NCBI RefSeq assembly: GCF_900187965.1
Contig: NZ_FZNL01000012.1
Span: forward strand, 62,001 to 126,000
Direction: 5' to 3'
DNA from: Flavobacterium sp. ov086
GTDB taxonomy: Bacteria; Bacteroidota; Bacteroidia; Flavobacteriales; Flavobacteriaceae
DNA length: 64,000 bases
Shown: positions 17,050-25,375 of the stretch, piece by piece
Numbering within the stretch: position 1 is the first letter of the stretch
How the letters are laid out: each line of letters opens with the position of its first letter
Program-made: the position numbers and the translations under genes
The notes under the pieces: generated by a model
What the model was told of the DNA's origin: nothing
Seen by the model: only the letters and a program-made list of their open reading frames with translations
Database searches by the model: none

Positions 17050-17392
17050 TGGTATGGTTTTAAGTTTAGAAAGGAATAAAACTAAAACAGAGAACGTAAT
17101 GTTTTGTCTACTACTAAAGTACGAATTAAATCTAAGACTATGTTATGACTTTTTAAATGAAAATTTCTAAAGATTCCTCCTAAACAAAAATCAAATTCAA
17201 TAAAAGCAGGAGTTTTTTTTAGGAGCATAAAAAAAAACAATAAGACCTTTTGTCCCGCTTTACACTAAATCTTTTCATCCGTATAAAGCGGATAAAAAGG
17301 ATATCGTTTCATTCGGGGCTATACCAGAAATCTCTCATTCAAAAAAACTTTTAGTTGGAGTGTTTATAAAACCAAACTCATTTATGGTTCTC
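17050..17392. repeat. 343-base gene-free stretch with a long structured element
   Basis: On the minus strand the stretch reads AGCCCCGAATGAAACG, then a hairpin ATCCGCTTTATACGGAT (17277-17293), then GATTTAGTGTAAAGCGGG, a run of T, and AAAACTCCTGC. The order fits a dispersed element: conserved head, variable hairpin, conserved tail and a T run. It lies between two minus-strand genes. No coding frame of interest. Confidence 0.5.
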
Positions 17393-17983
17393 TTATTTGG
17401 TTTGTATTTGCAACAACTTTCTGCCTTCATTAATCATTCTAACGCCATAAGAAATAGTTGCAATTGAGCAGCCTAAACTAACCACTACATTTGCAAGATT
17501 TACCGTTATAGTTTTTTGCGTTATTAAATAAATACCAATTAAGGCAAATAGGCAAGTCCAGGCTCCCATATAATAATCAAAAGTACGGTTGAATATTTTG
17601 GCTAACGGAAAAAAATGCAATCCTACAACTAAAGCAAAAAATGCAATAAATAATTCGTCGTGATTTATGTTCATTAAAACATTCTTGGCAACAAGTATCC
17701 CTAAACCTTCTAAACCAAAGATGATTAAGAACCATTTTTCCTTACTTTTTTCTTCGGCAGTTTTTTCTTCAATACTTTCGGCCAGCGTTTTTTGAGCTTT
17801 GGTAAATGTAAAATAGAAATATAAAAAGGCTGTAATGATAAAGCCTAAGAGAATGCCAATAAGTCTGTAATCTTTATTTTCAAGATAATACTCGGCTATA
17901 AAAGCCCAGATTGCAGTGTTAATAATCATGAAGAATAAGCCTCCAATTGGTTTGTCAATGTCTTTTTTTGTAATTGGTTTCAT
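17393..17983 (-). CDS. polytopic membrane protein, family unrecognised
   Basis: 196 residues, about six membrane spans, with a charged loop EESIEEKTAEEKSKEKW (about 71-87) between spans two and three. The final cytoplasmic tail is short and basic. No catalytic or transport motif is visible. The protein is complete and starts with MKPITKKDIDKPIGGLFFM. Confidence 0.55.
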   Translation of the reverse strand: MKPITKKDIDKPIGGLFFMIINTAIWAFIAEYYLENKDYRLIGILLGFIITAFLYFYFTFTKAQKTLAESIEEKTAEEKSKEKWFLIIFGLEGLGILVAKNVLMNINHDELFIAFFALVVGLHFFPLAKIFNRTFDYYMGAWTCLFALIGIYLITQKTITVNLANVVVSLGCSIATISYGVRMINEGRKLLQIQTK

Positions 17984-18062
17984 TTGGGGTTTTGGTTTGT
18001 TTTTTATTGGTTATTTGATTTTTTTAAAGTACTATCTGAGGTTAAAAATCTTACGATATAAT

Positions 18063-18563
18063 TTATTCCTTTGCTGTTATTATTGGTTTGGATTCAAATG
18101 TATAGTACTCAAAGATTTCATTCATTTCATTTTCAGTTAATATTTTACATTCAGTTTGACTTCGTACTTTATTTTCATCCATCATAGAACGGGATAAAAT
18201 TAATTTGAAAACTTCAGATTTCTTTTCTAGAGTAATTTCCAGATTTTTAGAGAGAAATTTTTCATAAGCTTGCATCATATTAAACCAAATCCTGATTTCA
18301 TTATCAGGGTTTCTATCTCTCTTAAAATTCGTAATGCTATCTTCTAAAGATATAGGATAAACATCTGAAAAAGTAGATTGGATTTTTTTTATTTTTTCAA
18401 TCTGCTCGTTAGTTAGCTGCTCGTGAACAATTGGTCCCGGTATTAACTCATTTGGATTTAATGTTTGTAAGTTTTTATTTTTTTGAGTTTTTCGATAAGA
18501 GGAAAATATGGAAATTAAAATAAGTAGTAGACCAATTAGAAGAATTGTAGTTTGTGTATTCAT
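18063..18563 (-). CDS. single-span membrane-anchored protein, family unrecognised
   Basis: 166 residues. One membrane anchor (TILLIGLLLILISIFSSYR, residues 5-23) is followed by a soluble helical domain rich in charged residues (LTNEQIEKIKKIQSTFSDVYPISLEDS). I recognise no domain. It is the last-transcribed gene of a run with the GNAT gene at 18579. Confidence 0.5.
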   Translation of the reverse strand: MNTQTTILLIGLLLILISIFSSYRKTQKNKNLQTLNPNELIPGPIVHEQLTNEQIEKIKKIQSTFSDVYPISLEDSITNFKRDRNPDNEIRIWFNMMQAYEKFLSKNLEITLEKKSEVFKLILSRSMMDENKVRSQTECKILTENEMNEIFEYYTFESKPIITAKE

Positions 18564-18578
18564 TTTTTATTTTGGTTG

Positions 18579-19019
18579 TTAGTCAATGTTTTTTAATAAT
18601 TCAAATAATATATATGCTCCATGTTCAGATTGTCCTCTTTCTACTGCAAAGAAGCCTTTTCTAAGGTAAAATTCAACAGCTTTTGTGTTGTTTTCAAGGC
18701 ATTTTAAAGTAATGGGAAGTTTAGTTTTTTTGATTGCTGCTTTTAGTAATTGTGTTCCAATGCCTTTTTCCTGATGGTTTTGATCAATATACAGATGATG
18801 TATAAAATTATCTTTCATCCAAACTGAAATAAAACCTACCGGAATATTATCAATAATAGCCACTAGAATAATTTCTCCTTTTGTATAACGATCAAAATCT
18901 TTTAACTGAAATTCTACGGGATTAAGCCAATGAAAGGTGTTTTGTCTTTCTTTTAGAAATAAGTTTCTTAAAGATTCGTAGTCACTTTTTCGAATTGGTA
19001 TTATTTTTATCTGATGCAA
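18579..19019 (-). CDS. GNAT N-acetyltransferase
   Basis: 146 residues. The acetyl-CoA loop is HHLYIDQNHQEKGIGTQLLKAAI (Q-x-x-G-x-G), followed by LKCLENNTKAVEFYLRKGF, the standard C-terminal signature. Third GNAT gene of the window. Substrate unknown. Confidence 0.8.
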   Translation of the reverse strand: MHQIKIIPIRKSDYESLRNLFLKERQNTFHWLNPVEFQLKDFDRYTKGEIILVAIIDNIPVGFISVWMKDNFIHHLYIDQNHQEKGIGTQLLKAAIKKTKLPITLKCLENNTKAVEFYLRKGFFAVERGQSEHGAYILFELLKNID

Positions 19020-19028
19020 AACAGTTTT

Positions 19029-19709
19029 CTATTTTAAGGATTTAGATTCGTTTTCGAGCATTTTTTCGATGTTAAAATAAATACCATCAACATTATATTT
19101 TCCTTTTTCGAAACTTAAATAATCACAATTACCAACGAGGGATTGAGATTTAGATTCAATATCGAAAACATTTAGCATTACATATTCATGTTCGACTAAT
19201 ATAATATGAAAACCGGTTTCGCATTGTTTTCCGTCTCCGGTTGAAAAAATGGCGTTCATGATATTATGAAATTTTAAAGAAGTCATATCAGATGATTTAC
19301 TGTCTCCTTTTAGGTGATAAACATAAGTAAGGAAATTGAGTTGTCTTAAATCAAAAGGGAAATCGGTTAGGGAATGATTGGCAAGTTTTATGATTTCGTC
19401 ATAGTCTTGGGTTTCGAGTTTTTCTTTGCTATAAAATTCATGAAGTTTTTCTTCGTCAGGAGATTTCCAGAATGCGTTGTATTTGGGTTGAAAAACATAA
19501 CCAAGATATAAATGCTGATAATCATCTGTGGTCAAAAGTGTATCGTTGCTGACAAATCGTTCCATTAATTTGGGATAATAAAAAGGGGATTTCTTGTCTT
19601 TAATTGCTTTTTCGATTGCCTTATAATCAGGTGCTTTAAAACTGGCTTCTTGTGAAAAAGACGTGATTGTTACTAATAATACTGTGAGGAGTAAAATTTT
19701 TCTAATCAT
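19029..19709 (-). CDS. DUF4919 exported protein
   Basis: 226 residues. Signal peptide ending near TSFSQEA (residues 16-22). The remainder matches DUF4919: DYKAIEKAIKDKKSPFYYPKLMERFVSNDTLLTTDDYQHLYLGYVFQPKYN, and an ending LSFEKGKYNVDGIYFNIEKMLE. Found in Bacteroidota; function unknown. It lies 9 bases before the GNAT gene. Confidence 0.75.
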   Translation of the reverse strand: MIRKILLLTVLLVTITSFSQEASFKAPDYKAIEKAIKDKKSPFYYPKLMERFVSNDTLLTTDDYQHLYLGYVFQPKYNAFWKSPDEEKLHEFYSKEKLETQDYDEIIKLANHSLTDFPFDLRQLNFLTYVYHLKGDSKSSDMTSLKFHNIMNAIFSTGDGKQCETGFHIILVEHEYVMLNVFDIESKSQSLVGNCDYLSFEKGKYNVDGIYFNIEKMLENESKSLK

Positions 19710-19770
19710 GGTTTTGGTTTTAGATTTTGATTGAAATAAGGTAAGTATTATTGTGGTTTAAAATGGATTT

Positions 19771-20160
19771 TTATTTTAATCTTTCTAAAATTCCTTTGCG
19801 TTTAACGAGGTTTTTATAATCCCATTGTATTTCTGTTGCTTTTTTTAGCCAGCGTTTTAAGTCTTCTGGATTTATTTGCTCTGGAGTTGTATAACGAATT
19901 TCAGAAGCTTGGAAAGAACCTTCATTTGCAAGTTTTTCTTCGTTAAAGGATTGTCCGCTCCAGAATAATAACCGAATACAATTTTTTAGTTTGCTGTAAC
20001 CCACAATTGGATTTCCGTCGAGAAACCAAACAGGATGTGCATGCCAGATTTTGTTTTCGGAATCTGGTAAATTCTCGTTGATTATAATTACCAACTGATC
20101 ACAGATTTCCTTGTCTGAACTACTTTGCAAATTGTTATAGTCTTGTATGGCTGTATTCAT
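19771..20160 (-). CDS. DUF1801 protein
   Basis: 129 residues. The pattern IWHAHPVWFLDGNPIVGYSKLKNCIRLLFWSGQSF (about 40-74) matches the DUF1801 branch often found alone in Flavobacteria. Third of three DUF1801 genes here; sequences are diverged and do not suggest recent duplication. Confidence 0.68.
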   Translation of the reverse strand: MNTAIQDYNNLQSSSDKEICDQLVIIINENLPDSENKIWHAHPVWFLDGNPIVGYSKLKNCIRLLFWSGQSFNEEKLANEGSFQASEIRYTTPEQINPEDLKRWLKKATEIQWDYKNLVKRKGILERLK

Positions 20161-20318
20161 GATAATGAGCTTTTTTATTTGCTTTAGAATTACGAAACAA
20201 CTTTGTTGGTTTTTTTGAAGTTATTGTTGTAGCTAAAATAATCTTTTTTATCAAGAAAATTTCATCTGAAAAAGGAATGTTTTTATAGAAATGTTTGTTT
20301 GCGTGAGGGATAGTAGTG

Positions 20319-20509
20319 AATGTCGTTAAGTTAAGGGGAAATTTATAAAATTGCTTAACAATTTAATCAAGAAAGTAATTAGAAAAATCCGTTTTTATCA
20401 GCGTTTTCGCTTTAGAGAATCAGTAAAAACAGTGTCTAATTTTGATGCGGATAAAAACGGATTTGATTTGCAATAATTTTATTTTCTAAAAGCTTAACTT
20501 AATGACATT
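20319..20509. repeat. nested inverted-repeat element (MITE-like)
   Basis: Outer arms: AATGTCGTTAAGTTAAG (20319-20335) and CTTAACTTAATGACATT (20493-20509), 16 of 17 bases matching. Inner arms: AAATCCGTTTTTATC (20385-20399) and GATAAAAACGGATTT (20450-20464), exact over 15 bases. No gene inside. A non-autonomous element of about 190 bases is possible; no clear target-site duplication was seen. Confidence 0.5.
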
Positions 20510-20536
20510 ACCCGGAGGGGCATGCCCAAATAAAAA

Positions 20537-20564
20537 AATCCGACTTGTTTTCACAAATCGGATT
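20537..20564 (-). terminator. intrinsic terminator, AATCCGACTTG family, copy 1
   Basis: AATCCGACTTGT (20537-20548) faces ACAAATCGGATT (20553-20564) with one mismatch; a T run follows on the minus strand. Closes the carbonic anhydrase gene. Identical over 28 bases to the copy at 25965. Confidence 0.85.
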
Positions 20565-20581
20565 TTGATATTTTAAATTGC

Positions 20582-21259
20582 TTATAATTGTGTCGTTTTT
20601 CCGGTATGTACGTCGTAGCGCATAGAAACAATTTGAACTTTGTGTTCTTTTATGATAGGATTGTCCTGAATTAATTTTGTCGAATGTATGATATTAGCAT
20701 TAATTGCTCCTAAATAATTGGTTGCTTTGGGAGTGGTTTTATCTGCGTCGATCTCTTCTTTTTCTTTCGAAATGGTTTCGACTATGTCGTCAATATGAGT
20801 AAAATGTTTTTTGTAGGCTCCGTCTTTATCATTAATATAGGCTTTTACGGCGCCACATTCGGTGTGTCCTAAAACAACAATTAATTTTGCATCGAGGTGT
20901 TCTACGGCATATTCGATACTTCCCATGTCGATATTAGAAATTAAATTTCCGGCATTACGAATCACAAATAAATCTCCGAGTCCCTGATCGAATACAATTT
21001 CTGGTGAAACTCTGCTGTCTGAACAAGTAATTACAATTGCGAAGGGTTTTTGTCCGTCTTGATTCGCTAAAACGGTTTGTTTATTTTGATGCGGGTGAAT
21101 TGATTTTTCGTCTAAGAATCGTTTGTTACCTTCTGTTAGTTGTTCCAGGCAAGTTAGATTTTTGTTTGCTTGTGTAGTACTATTTTTTTGTTCGTGGTGT
21201 CTTTTACAACCAAGTACTGAAAATGCGATAAGCGCCAGTATTGCTATTTTTGTTTTCAT
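20582..21259 (-). CDS. lipoprotein beta-carbonic anhydrase
   Basis: 225 residues. Lipoprotein signal with lipobox VLGC (Cys18). The beta-class zinc site is complete: C79 with D81 and R83 in CSDSR, H132 and C135 in GHTECGA. VIRNAGNL and GSIEYAVEHL are also conserved. It interconverts CO2 and bicarbonate; as a lipoprotein it should act in the periplasm or at the cell surface. A charged HHEQKNSTTQ linker follows the lipid anchor. Monocistronic with its own terminator. Confidence 0.88.
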   Translation of the reverse strand: MKTKIAILALIAFSVLGCKRHHEQKNSTTQANKNLTCLEQLTEGNKRFLDEKSIHPHQNKQTVLANQDGQKPFAIVITCSDSRVSPEIVFDQGLGDLFVIRNAGNLISNIDMGSIEYAVEHLDAKLIVVLGHTECGAVKAYINDKDGAYKKHFTHIDDIVETISKEKEEIDADKTTPKATNYLGAINANIIHSTKLIQDNPIIKEHKVQIVSMRYDVHTGKTTQL

Positions 21260-21379
21260 GATGTGGATTTTAAAATTAAAATGTTTTTGATGTTCTTTTT
21301 TATTTAAAAGAACTGTGCAAAATTATTTCGCTTTTAAGCATAAATCCGCCACCAGAAGTTTTTTTTATATCAGATAAAT

Positions 21380-22279
21380 CTAATTTTTAAAGGAGTTGAA
21401 AGTCGTGGTAATATTTGTTACAAAATCTCTTGTGTATTGTCCGGTTGGGTCTAAATCCGGATCGAGAATTGTTATTTCGAGTCCGCTTAATTTTTTACTT
21501 TGAAATAAATAGGAGGTAAGTTCATTAAATTCAGCATAAGTTAAACCATCTGGCGTACGGCTGTCTACGCATGGCATTATAGAATCGTTTAAAACATCGA
21601 TATCAATATGAAGCCAGAAACCATCGAGATTTTTGCTTTCGATTTCTGAGAGAAATGATTGTATGGTGTTTATGACACCTTGTTTTCGAAGGGTTTGAAG
21701 ACTTATATAGGTTGCTGAAGAATTTCTGATTTCATTTTCGTATTCATCATCATATTCGCGATTGCCTACACACCAAAGGTTTTCTTGTTTTATATAAGGC
21801 GATAAATTTAGGATATTTGTTAGCTTTTCTGGTCCGTTTCCGGTTACTATAGAGGCTGCCATTCCACCAACTCCGCCAGTTTCTGAAAGGGAAACATCCA
21901 TAAAATCAGTATGTCCGTCAAGATAAAATAATCCATAATTGCCTTTTTGTTTTAAAGCAATCGCTGCCCCTAAAAGAATACTACAATCGCCGCCAAGTAC
22001 AAAAGGAAATTTGTTTTGGCTCAATAAATTGTTGATTAAATAGGCTTGTTCTCTGGAATAATCGACTAGAGAATTTGAATTGAGAATGTTAGTTTCGATC
22101 TCTCTAATATTGGAGTATTTAGGTGGATCGAGTCTTAGAATATTTTGATTAGGTATGTTTTTATGTAAATTATGTTTCCATAACCAATCCGGTAATTTTT
22201 TTACGCCAGGTTCTCTTCCAGGTTGAGGTTCTTTCAGACCTAAATTAGACGGAAACTCAACAATACATATTTCTTTCAT
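21380..22279 (-). CDS. arginase/agmatinase/formiminoglutamase-family protein with a GGDCS site
   Basis: 299 residues. Metal-site motifs of the ureohydrolase fold are LDGHTDF (D121, H123, D125) and HIDIDVLND (D226, D228). The first motif, normally GGDHS, is GGDCS (C99), so one manganese-ligand histidine is a cysteine. VDSRTPDGLTYAEF near 238-251 fits the family. The altered ligand defines a sub-branch whose substrate may not be arginine. The ornithine aminotransferase gene is 20 kb away, so a pathway link is not shown. Confidence 0.75.
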   Translation of the reverse strand: MKEICIVEFPSNLGLKEPQPGREPGVKKLPDWLWKHNLHKNIPNQNILRLDPPKYSNIREIETNILNSNSLVDYSREQAYLINNLLSQNKFPFVLGGDCSILLGAAIALKQKGNYGLFYLDGHTDFMDVSLSETGGVGGMAASIVTGNGPEKLTNILNLSPYIKQENLWCVGNREYDDEYENEIRNSSATYISLQTLRKQGVINTIQSFLSEIESKNLDGFWLHIDIDVLNDSIMPCVDSRTPDGLTYAEFNELTSYLFQSKKLSGLEITILDPDLDPTGQYTRDFVTNITTTFNSFKN

Positions 22280-22547
22280 TATGATGTTGTTTTGATGTAA
22301 AGTTATGAAAATAAAAGTTTGACTACGTTTTTTTGGTCATTACATAAAACGATTTGTTTTGAATATGCTCATTTTGTTTATCAAAAATCATAGCTTGATA
22401 TTGAAAATAAAGTCATTAATGTGTAATGGTCCTTTTTAGTCTAAAAAAGCATTTTCAAAATATCTGTATTTCAAGTATCTCAAAAAAATAAAGCTTATTC
22501 TATTAGTTTAAAAACTTATGGTGTACGAAAACGGTATAGTAAAGGGA

Positions 22548-22555
22548 TAGTTTTG
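22548..22555 (+). promoter_or_regulatory. possible -7 element of the CDC-like operon
   Basis: TAGTTTTG fits TAnnTTTG and ends 11 bases before the ATG of the first gene. No good -33 element was found at the right distance, so the call is weak; if used, the transcript would have almost no leader. Confidence 0.3.
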
Positions 22556-22566
22556 GAAGAAAAAAT

Positions 22567-23400
22567 ATGAGAAAATACTTTCTTTTTATCCTTGTAGCAT
22601 TTACTTCTTGCAGTGAAGAAAATAGTTCATCACAAACTGTTCAGCAAAATGAAGCCAACTTTACTTTGTCTAAGAATATCGAACGATCAGTTTGGAATAA
22701 TATTCAGGTTGGTGAAACTTTAAAATTTGATATTAAAATCAAAAATTTCGATTCGTCTAATGGTACAGTGTATGTACTAAAACCAATAACAGCAGATGTG
22801 ACCAAACATCAGCAGAATAAAATTGATTACAATTTTATGGAAGAAGTAAAAACTCTTCCAGAATCTTTAAAAGACAGCATTATTACTAAAGTTGTGCGTG
22901 ATAGTATTATCCTTAAGAATGCAAATTCTTCATTTTTTGTTGCGATTTTGAAACCTGGAAACTTTGTGCAGCAGTATGAACTTCGCAAAATGAAATCGAA
23001 CAAGTACGTTGCGGGATCGACGCAGGAAATGTTGTTTTCGGCGGTAAAAATAGATGTTTATACCAGAAATATACAAACAGATAATTCTACGATGTTTTCT
23101 AGTTCGAAGCACAGTCGTTTTTATGAATTCACTGTAGATGACGGTGATCAGAGTAACGACACATACTTAACAAACAGTGAGTCTAAACAGAATAGCTATA
23201 TAGCACTTTATAATTATAAAAATTATAACGGAAACATTTCTATTAAAGAGGTATTAACATTTAGTGAAAAAGTCAATACCGAAAAAGGCGCACAAGTAGT
23301 GCCTAGCTGGATATTGTCTGAGCTTAAAGTGACGCAAAAAAGAAATCATGAGCCTGATAATATCATCTCATATAACAATTTGAATATTAAACAGAAATAA
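22567..23400 (+). CDS. surface-type lipoprotein, partner of the CDC-like gene
   Basis: 277 residues. Lipoprotein signal with lipobox FTSC (Cys15), then S-E-E, which resembles the acidic lipoprotein-export signal described for Flavobacterium surface lipoproteins. The body is rich in predicted beta strands (LKFDIKIKNFDSSNGTVYVL, SAVKIDVYTRN, NYKNYNGNISIKEVLTF) with no catalytic motif. I do not recognise the family. It lies 19 bases upstream of the CDC-like gene in the same direction, so it is likely a partner: a second pore component, receptor, chaperone or immunity protein are all possible. Confidence 0.65.
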   Translation: MRKYFLFILVAFTSCSEENSSSQTVQQNEANFTLSKNIERSVWNNIQVGETLKFDIKIKNFDSSNGTVYVLKPITADVTKHQQNKIDYNFMEEVKTLPESLKDSIITKVVRDSIILKNANSSFFVAILKPGNFVQQYELRKMKSNKYVAGSTQEMLFSAVKIDVYTRNIQTDNSTMFSSSKHSRFYEFTVDDGDQSNDTYLTNSESKQNSYIALYNYKNYNGNISIKEVLTFSEKVNTEKGAQVVPSWILSELKVTQKRNHEPDNIISYNNLNIKQK

Positions 23401-23419
23401 TAATTTAAACAAATCAAAC

Positions 23420-24586
23420 ATGAAAGACCAAATGAAGAAAACAGCTATTTTAGCTTTAGCTATTAGCGCCACATTATTTACTTCTTGCAGTAGCGATGAT
23501 AACAAAAATAATGATGCCAATGTTACTTTGGACAGTTTAAAACCTGTAGTTTTTGCCGATAAACCAGATAATGTATTAAGTTCAAAAAAAACAGGTGTGC
23601 AAGAACTTAACCCTACGACTGGTAATAACGAATATGTTTACCTGACTGAAGTAGAGAAACAAACAACGCTTTCTCCCTTGTCTATTATAAATGAGGCAAA
23701 TCTGGATGTTATTTACCCCGGAAGTATTTTGCGTGGTTCAAGTTTTATGAATGCAACTTATGATCCGTTGGTGCTAAAGAATGCCTTCAAACCTGTTACT
23801 TTATCAATGTCTTTAAGAGGAGATTTATTAGTTAGTGCAAATACTTTACCTATTCCTAGTGAAGTAAGAAATACAATTAATGGTTTAGTCAATAAAAATA
23901 AAAGTTTTATTGATTACGAAGCAATTCCAACTTACTATGAATATCAAAGTGACGAGATTACCACAGAGAATAGTTTTAAAAAAGCACTTGATGCTCATTT
24001 AAATGTAAATGTATTAGGAGGTTTAGTAAAAGTAAATTTTGGTTATACACAAAATAGCGGTTCAACAAATACCAAGTCTTATGTAATGGTAAAAGTAAGA
24101 CAGCGTTTGTATAGTATGACTATTGATCCAAAATATTCTAAAGATTGGATAGATGGAGAAATTAGTAGCAACAATTTTGGAACTCATGAACCCGTATATG
24201 TTAGTAATGTAGATTATGGTAGAGTTGCTTATATACTGATTGAAACAGCTAAAGATGAATCTTATAATAGTACGATGGTTAAAGCATCAGTAGGTGTGGC
24301 ACTAAAAGTAGTTGATATTGGTGTGGATGTAAACTATTCTGAAGAGTTTAAAAAATTATTTGCGCAAAATAAAGTAAAAGTAATGATTGTTGGAGGTCCT
24401 TTAGCATTAGGAGGAAAAGTTACTGATTACAATAGTTTCGTGAATTTCTTGCAAGCACCTACTCCAAATGACTTAGTTTCTTCATCGGCTCCCATATCAT
24501 ACAAAATACGTAGGTTAAAAGACAATACAGAAGTAGAAGTAAAAGACATGTACACAGAACAATTTAAAGAATTAAAGGCCAACTAA
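23420..24586 (+). CDS. cholesterol-dependent-cytolysin-like lipoprotein lacking domain 4
   Basis: 388 residues; a second ATG at 23432 gives an equally good signal peptide. Lipobox LFTSC (Cys23), then SSDD, a surface-export-type signal. Homology to thiol-activated cytolysins is visible along the chain: VIYPGSIL (97-104), PVTLSMSLRG (125-134), EVRNTINGLVNK (148-159), EPVYVSNVDYGRVAYILIET (257-276), the Gly pair VGGPLALGG (324-332), and APISYKIRRLKDN (357-369). The chain stops where pneumolysin domain 4 would start, so the undecapeptide and cholesterol-binding loops are absent. Known short CDC-like proteins of Bacteroidota have this build and form pores with a partner. Likely an antibacterial or anti-eukaryote pore former. 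Confidence 0.82.
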   Translation: MKDQMKKTAILALAISATLFTSCSSDDNKNNDANVTLDSLKPVVFADKPDNVLSSKKTGVQELNPTTGNNEYVYLTEVEKQTTLSPLSIINEANLDVIYPGSILRGSSFMNATYDPLVLKNAFKPVTLSMSLRGDLLVSANTLPIPSEVRNTINGLVNKNKSFIDYEAIPTYYEYQSDEITTENSFKKALDAHLNVNVLGGLVKVNFGYTQNSGSTNTKSYVMVKVRQRLYSMTIDPKYSKDWIDGEISSNNFGTHEPVYVSNVDYGRVAYILIETAKDESYNSTMVKASVGVALKVVDIGVDVNYSEEFKKLFAQNKVKVMIVGGPLALGGKVTDYNSFVNFLQAPTPNDLVSSSAPISYKIRRLKDNTEVEVKDMYTEQFKELKAN

Positions 24587-24654
24587 GAAAAAAACTTACT
24601 ATAGAAAATACTTTTTTATAGACTTTGTTAATGTTAAAAATGGACAATAAAAAA

Positions 24655-24688
24655 AATCCAATTTGTGAAAACAAGTCGGATTTTTTTG
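24655..24688 (+). terminator. intrinsic terminator, AATCCGACTTG family, inverted copy
   Basis: AATCCAATTTGT (24655-24666), loop GAAA, ACAAGTCGGATT (24671-24682), then a T run. Ends the CDC-like operon. Read on the minus strand it differs from the copies at 20537 and 25965 by one base. Confidence 0.85.
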
Positions 24689-24702
24689 GTTTGCTATATT
24701 TT

Positions 24703-25194
24703 TTATTCCAGTTTCTTGATAAGCTGGCGTGAACCTTCAAGCAGACCTTGGTAATAATCGCCTTTTTTTAATTCGGGAATTACATAAGCAGATACGATGT
24801 CTTTTATTTCCTGATCGGTCATTTTAGAGTGCGTTTTATCAGTTCCCTGAACTCTAATTTGTCTTAACTGTTTGCTAATTACAATTAAAACTGTGGTGTC
24901 AATATTTAATTTAGAGATCAAATATCGATCTAAGTCTAATGAATAATCGGTTAGATCAGTATATGGAGCGATAGAAGGTGTTGTTACGATTACGATTTTA
25001 TTTTTGCTTTTTGTTTCGCTTGATTTTAAAAAATCATTTAACGTTTTGATTTGATCAGAAGTAAGAATTTTTTCGAAATCATTTACATAAGTATATGATT
25101 TTGCAAAATTATTTTGTGATTCGATTTTTGTTTGGGCAATTAGGTTGTGGGATAAAAAAAGAGAAATGGCAAAAAAGAACATTATTTTTTTCAT
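24703..25194 (-). CDS. exported TPM-domain protein
   Basis: 163 residues. Signal peptide ending near NLIAQTK (residues 17-23). One TPM domain (PF04536, previously DUF477): LTSDQIKTLNDFLKSSETKSKNKIVIVTT, then a long middle with DTTVLIVISKQLRQIRVQG and ending YVIPELKKGDYYQGLLEGSRQLIKKL. No C-terminal membrane span, unlike many YgcG relatives. Acid phosphatase or photosystem-assembly activity is known in plant relatives; bacterial role unsettled. Confidence 0.78.
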   Translation of the reverse strand: MKKIMFFFAISLFLSHNLIAQTKIESQNNFAKSYTYVNDFEKILTSDQIKTLNDFLKSSETKSKNKIVIVTTPSIAPYTDLTDYSLDLDRYLISKLNIDTTVLIVISKQLRQIRVQGTDKTHSKMTDQEIKDIVSAYVIPELKKGDYYQGLLEGSRQLIKKLE

Positions 25195-25299
25195 GGCAAA
25201 TTTGTTTTGGGCGCTGCAAAATTAGTGCTTTATTATTAAAAATCAGCTTTCCGATTGTTACCATAATTAAATATTTATTTTTATGGAATTGTATAAAAA

Positions 25300-25327
25300 A
25301 ATCCGACTTGCTTTCACAAATCGGATT
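25300..25327 (-). terminator. intrinsic terminator, AATCCGACTTG family, copy 3
   Basis: AATCCGACTTG (25300-25310) and CAAATCGGATT (25317-25327), with a T run on the minus strand. Closes the NlpE-like gene. One base different from the copies at 20537 and 25965. Confidence 0.85.
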
Positions 25328-25375
25328 TTAAATATTTTAGAAACATGATTAATGATTCTTTATAAAAAGAATAGT

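Larger units (their letters stand above)
20161..20581. other. 421-base gene-free stretch: nested inverted repeat and a terminator
   Basis: Holds the nested inverted-repeat element of 20319-20509 and the terminator of the carbonic anhydrase gene (both listed separately). Nothing that looks like coding sequence. Confidence 0.6.
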
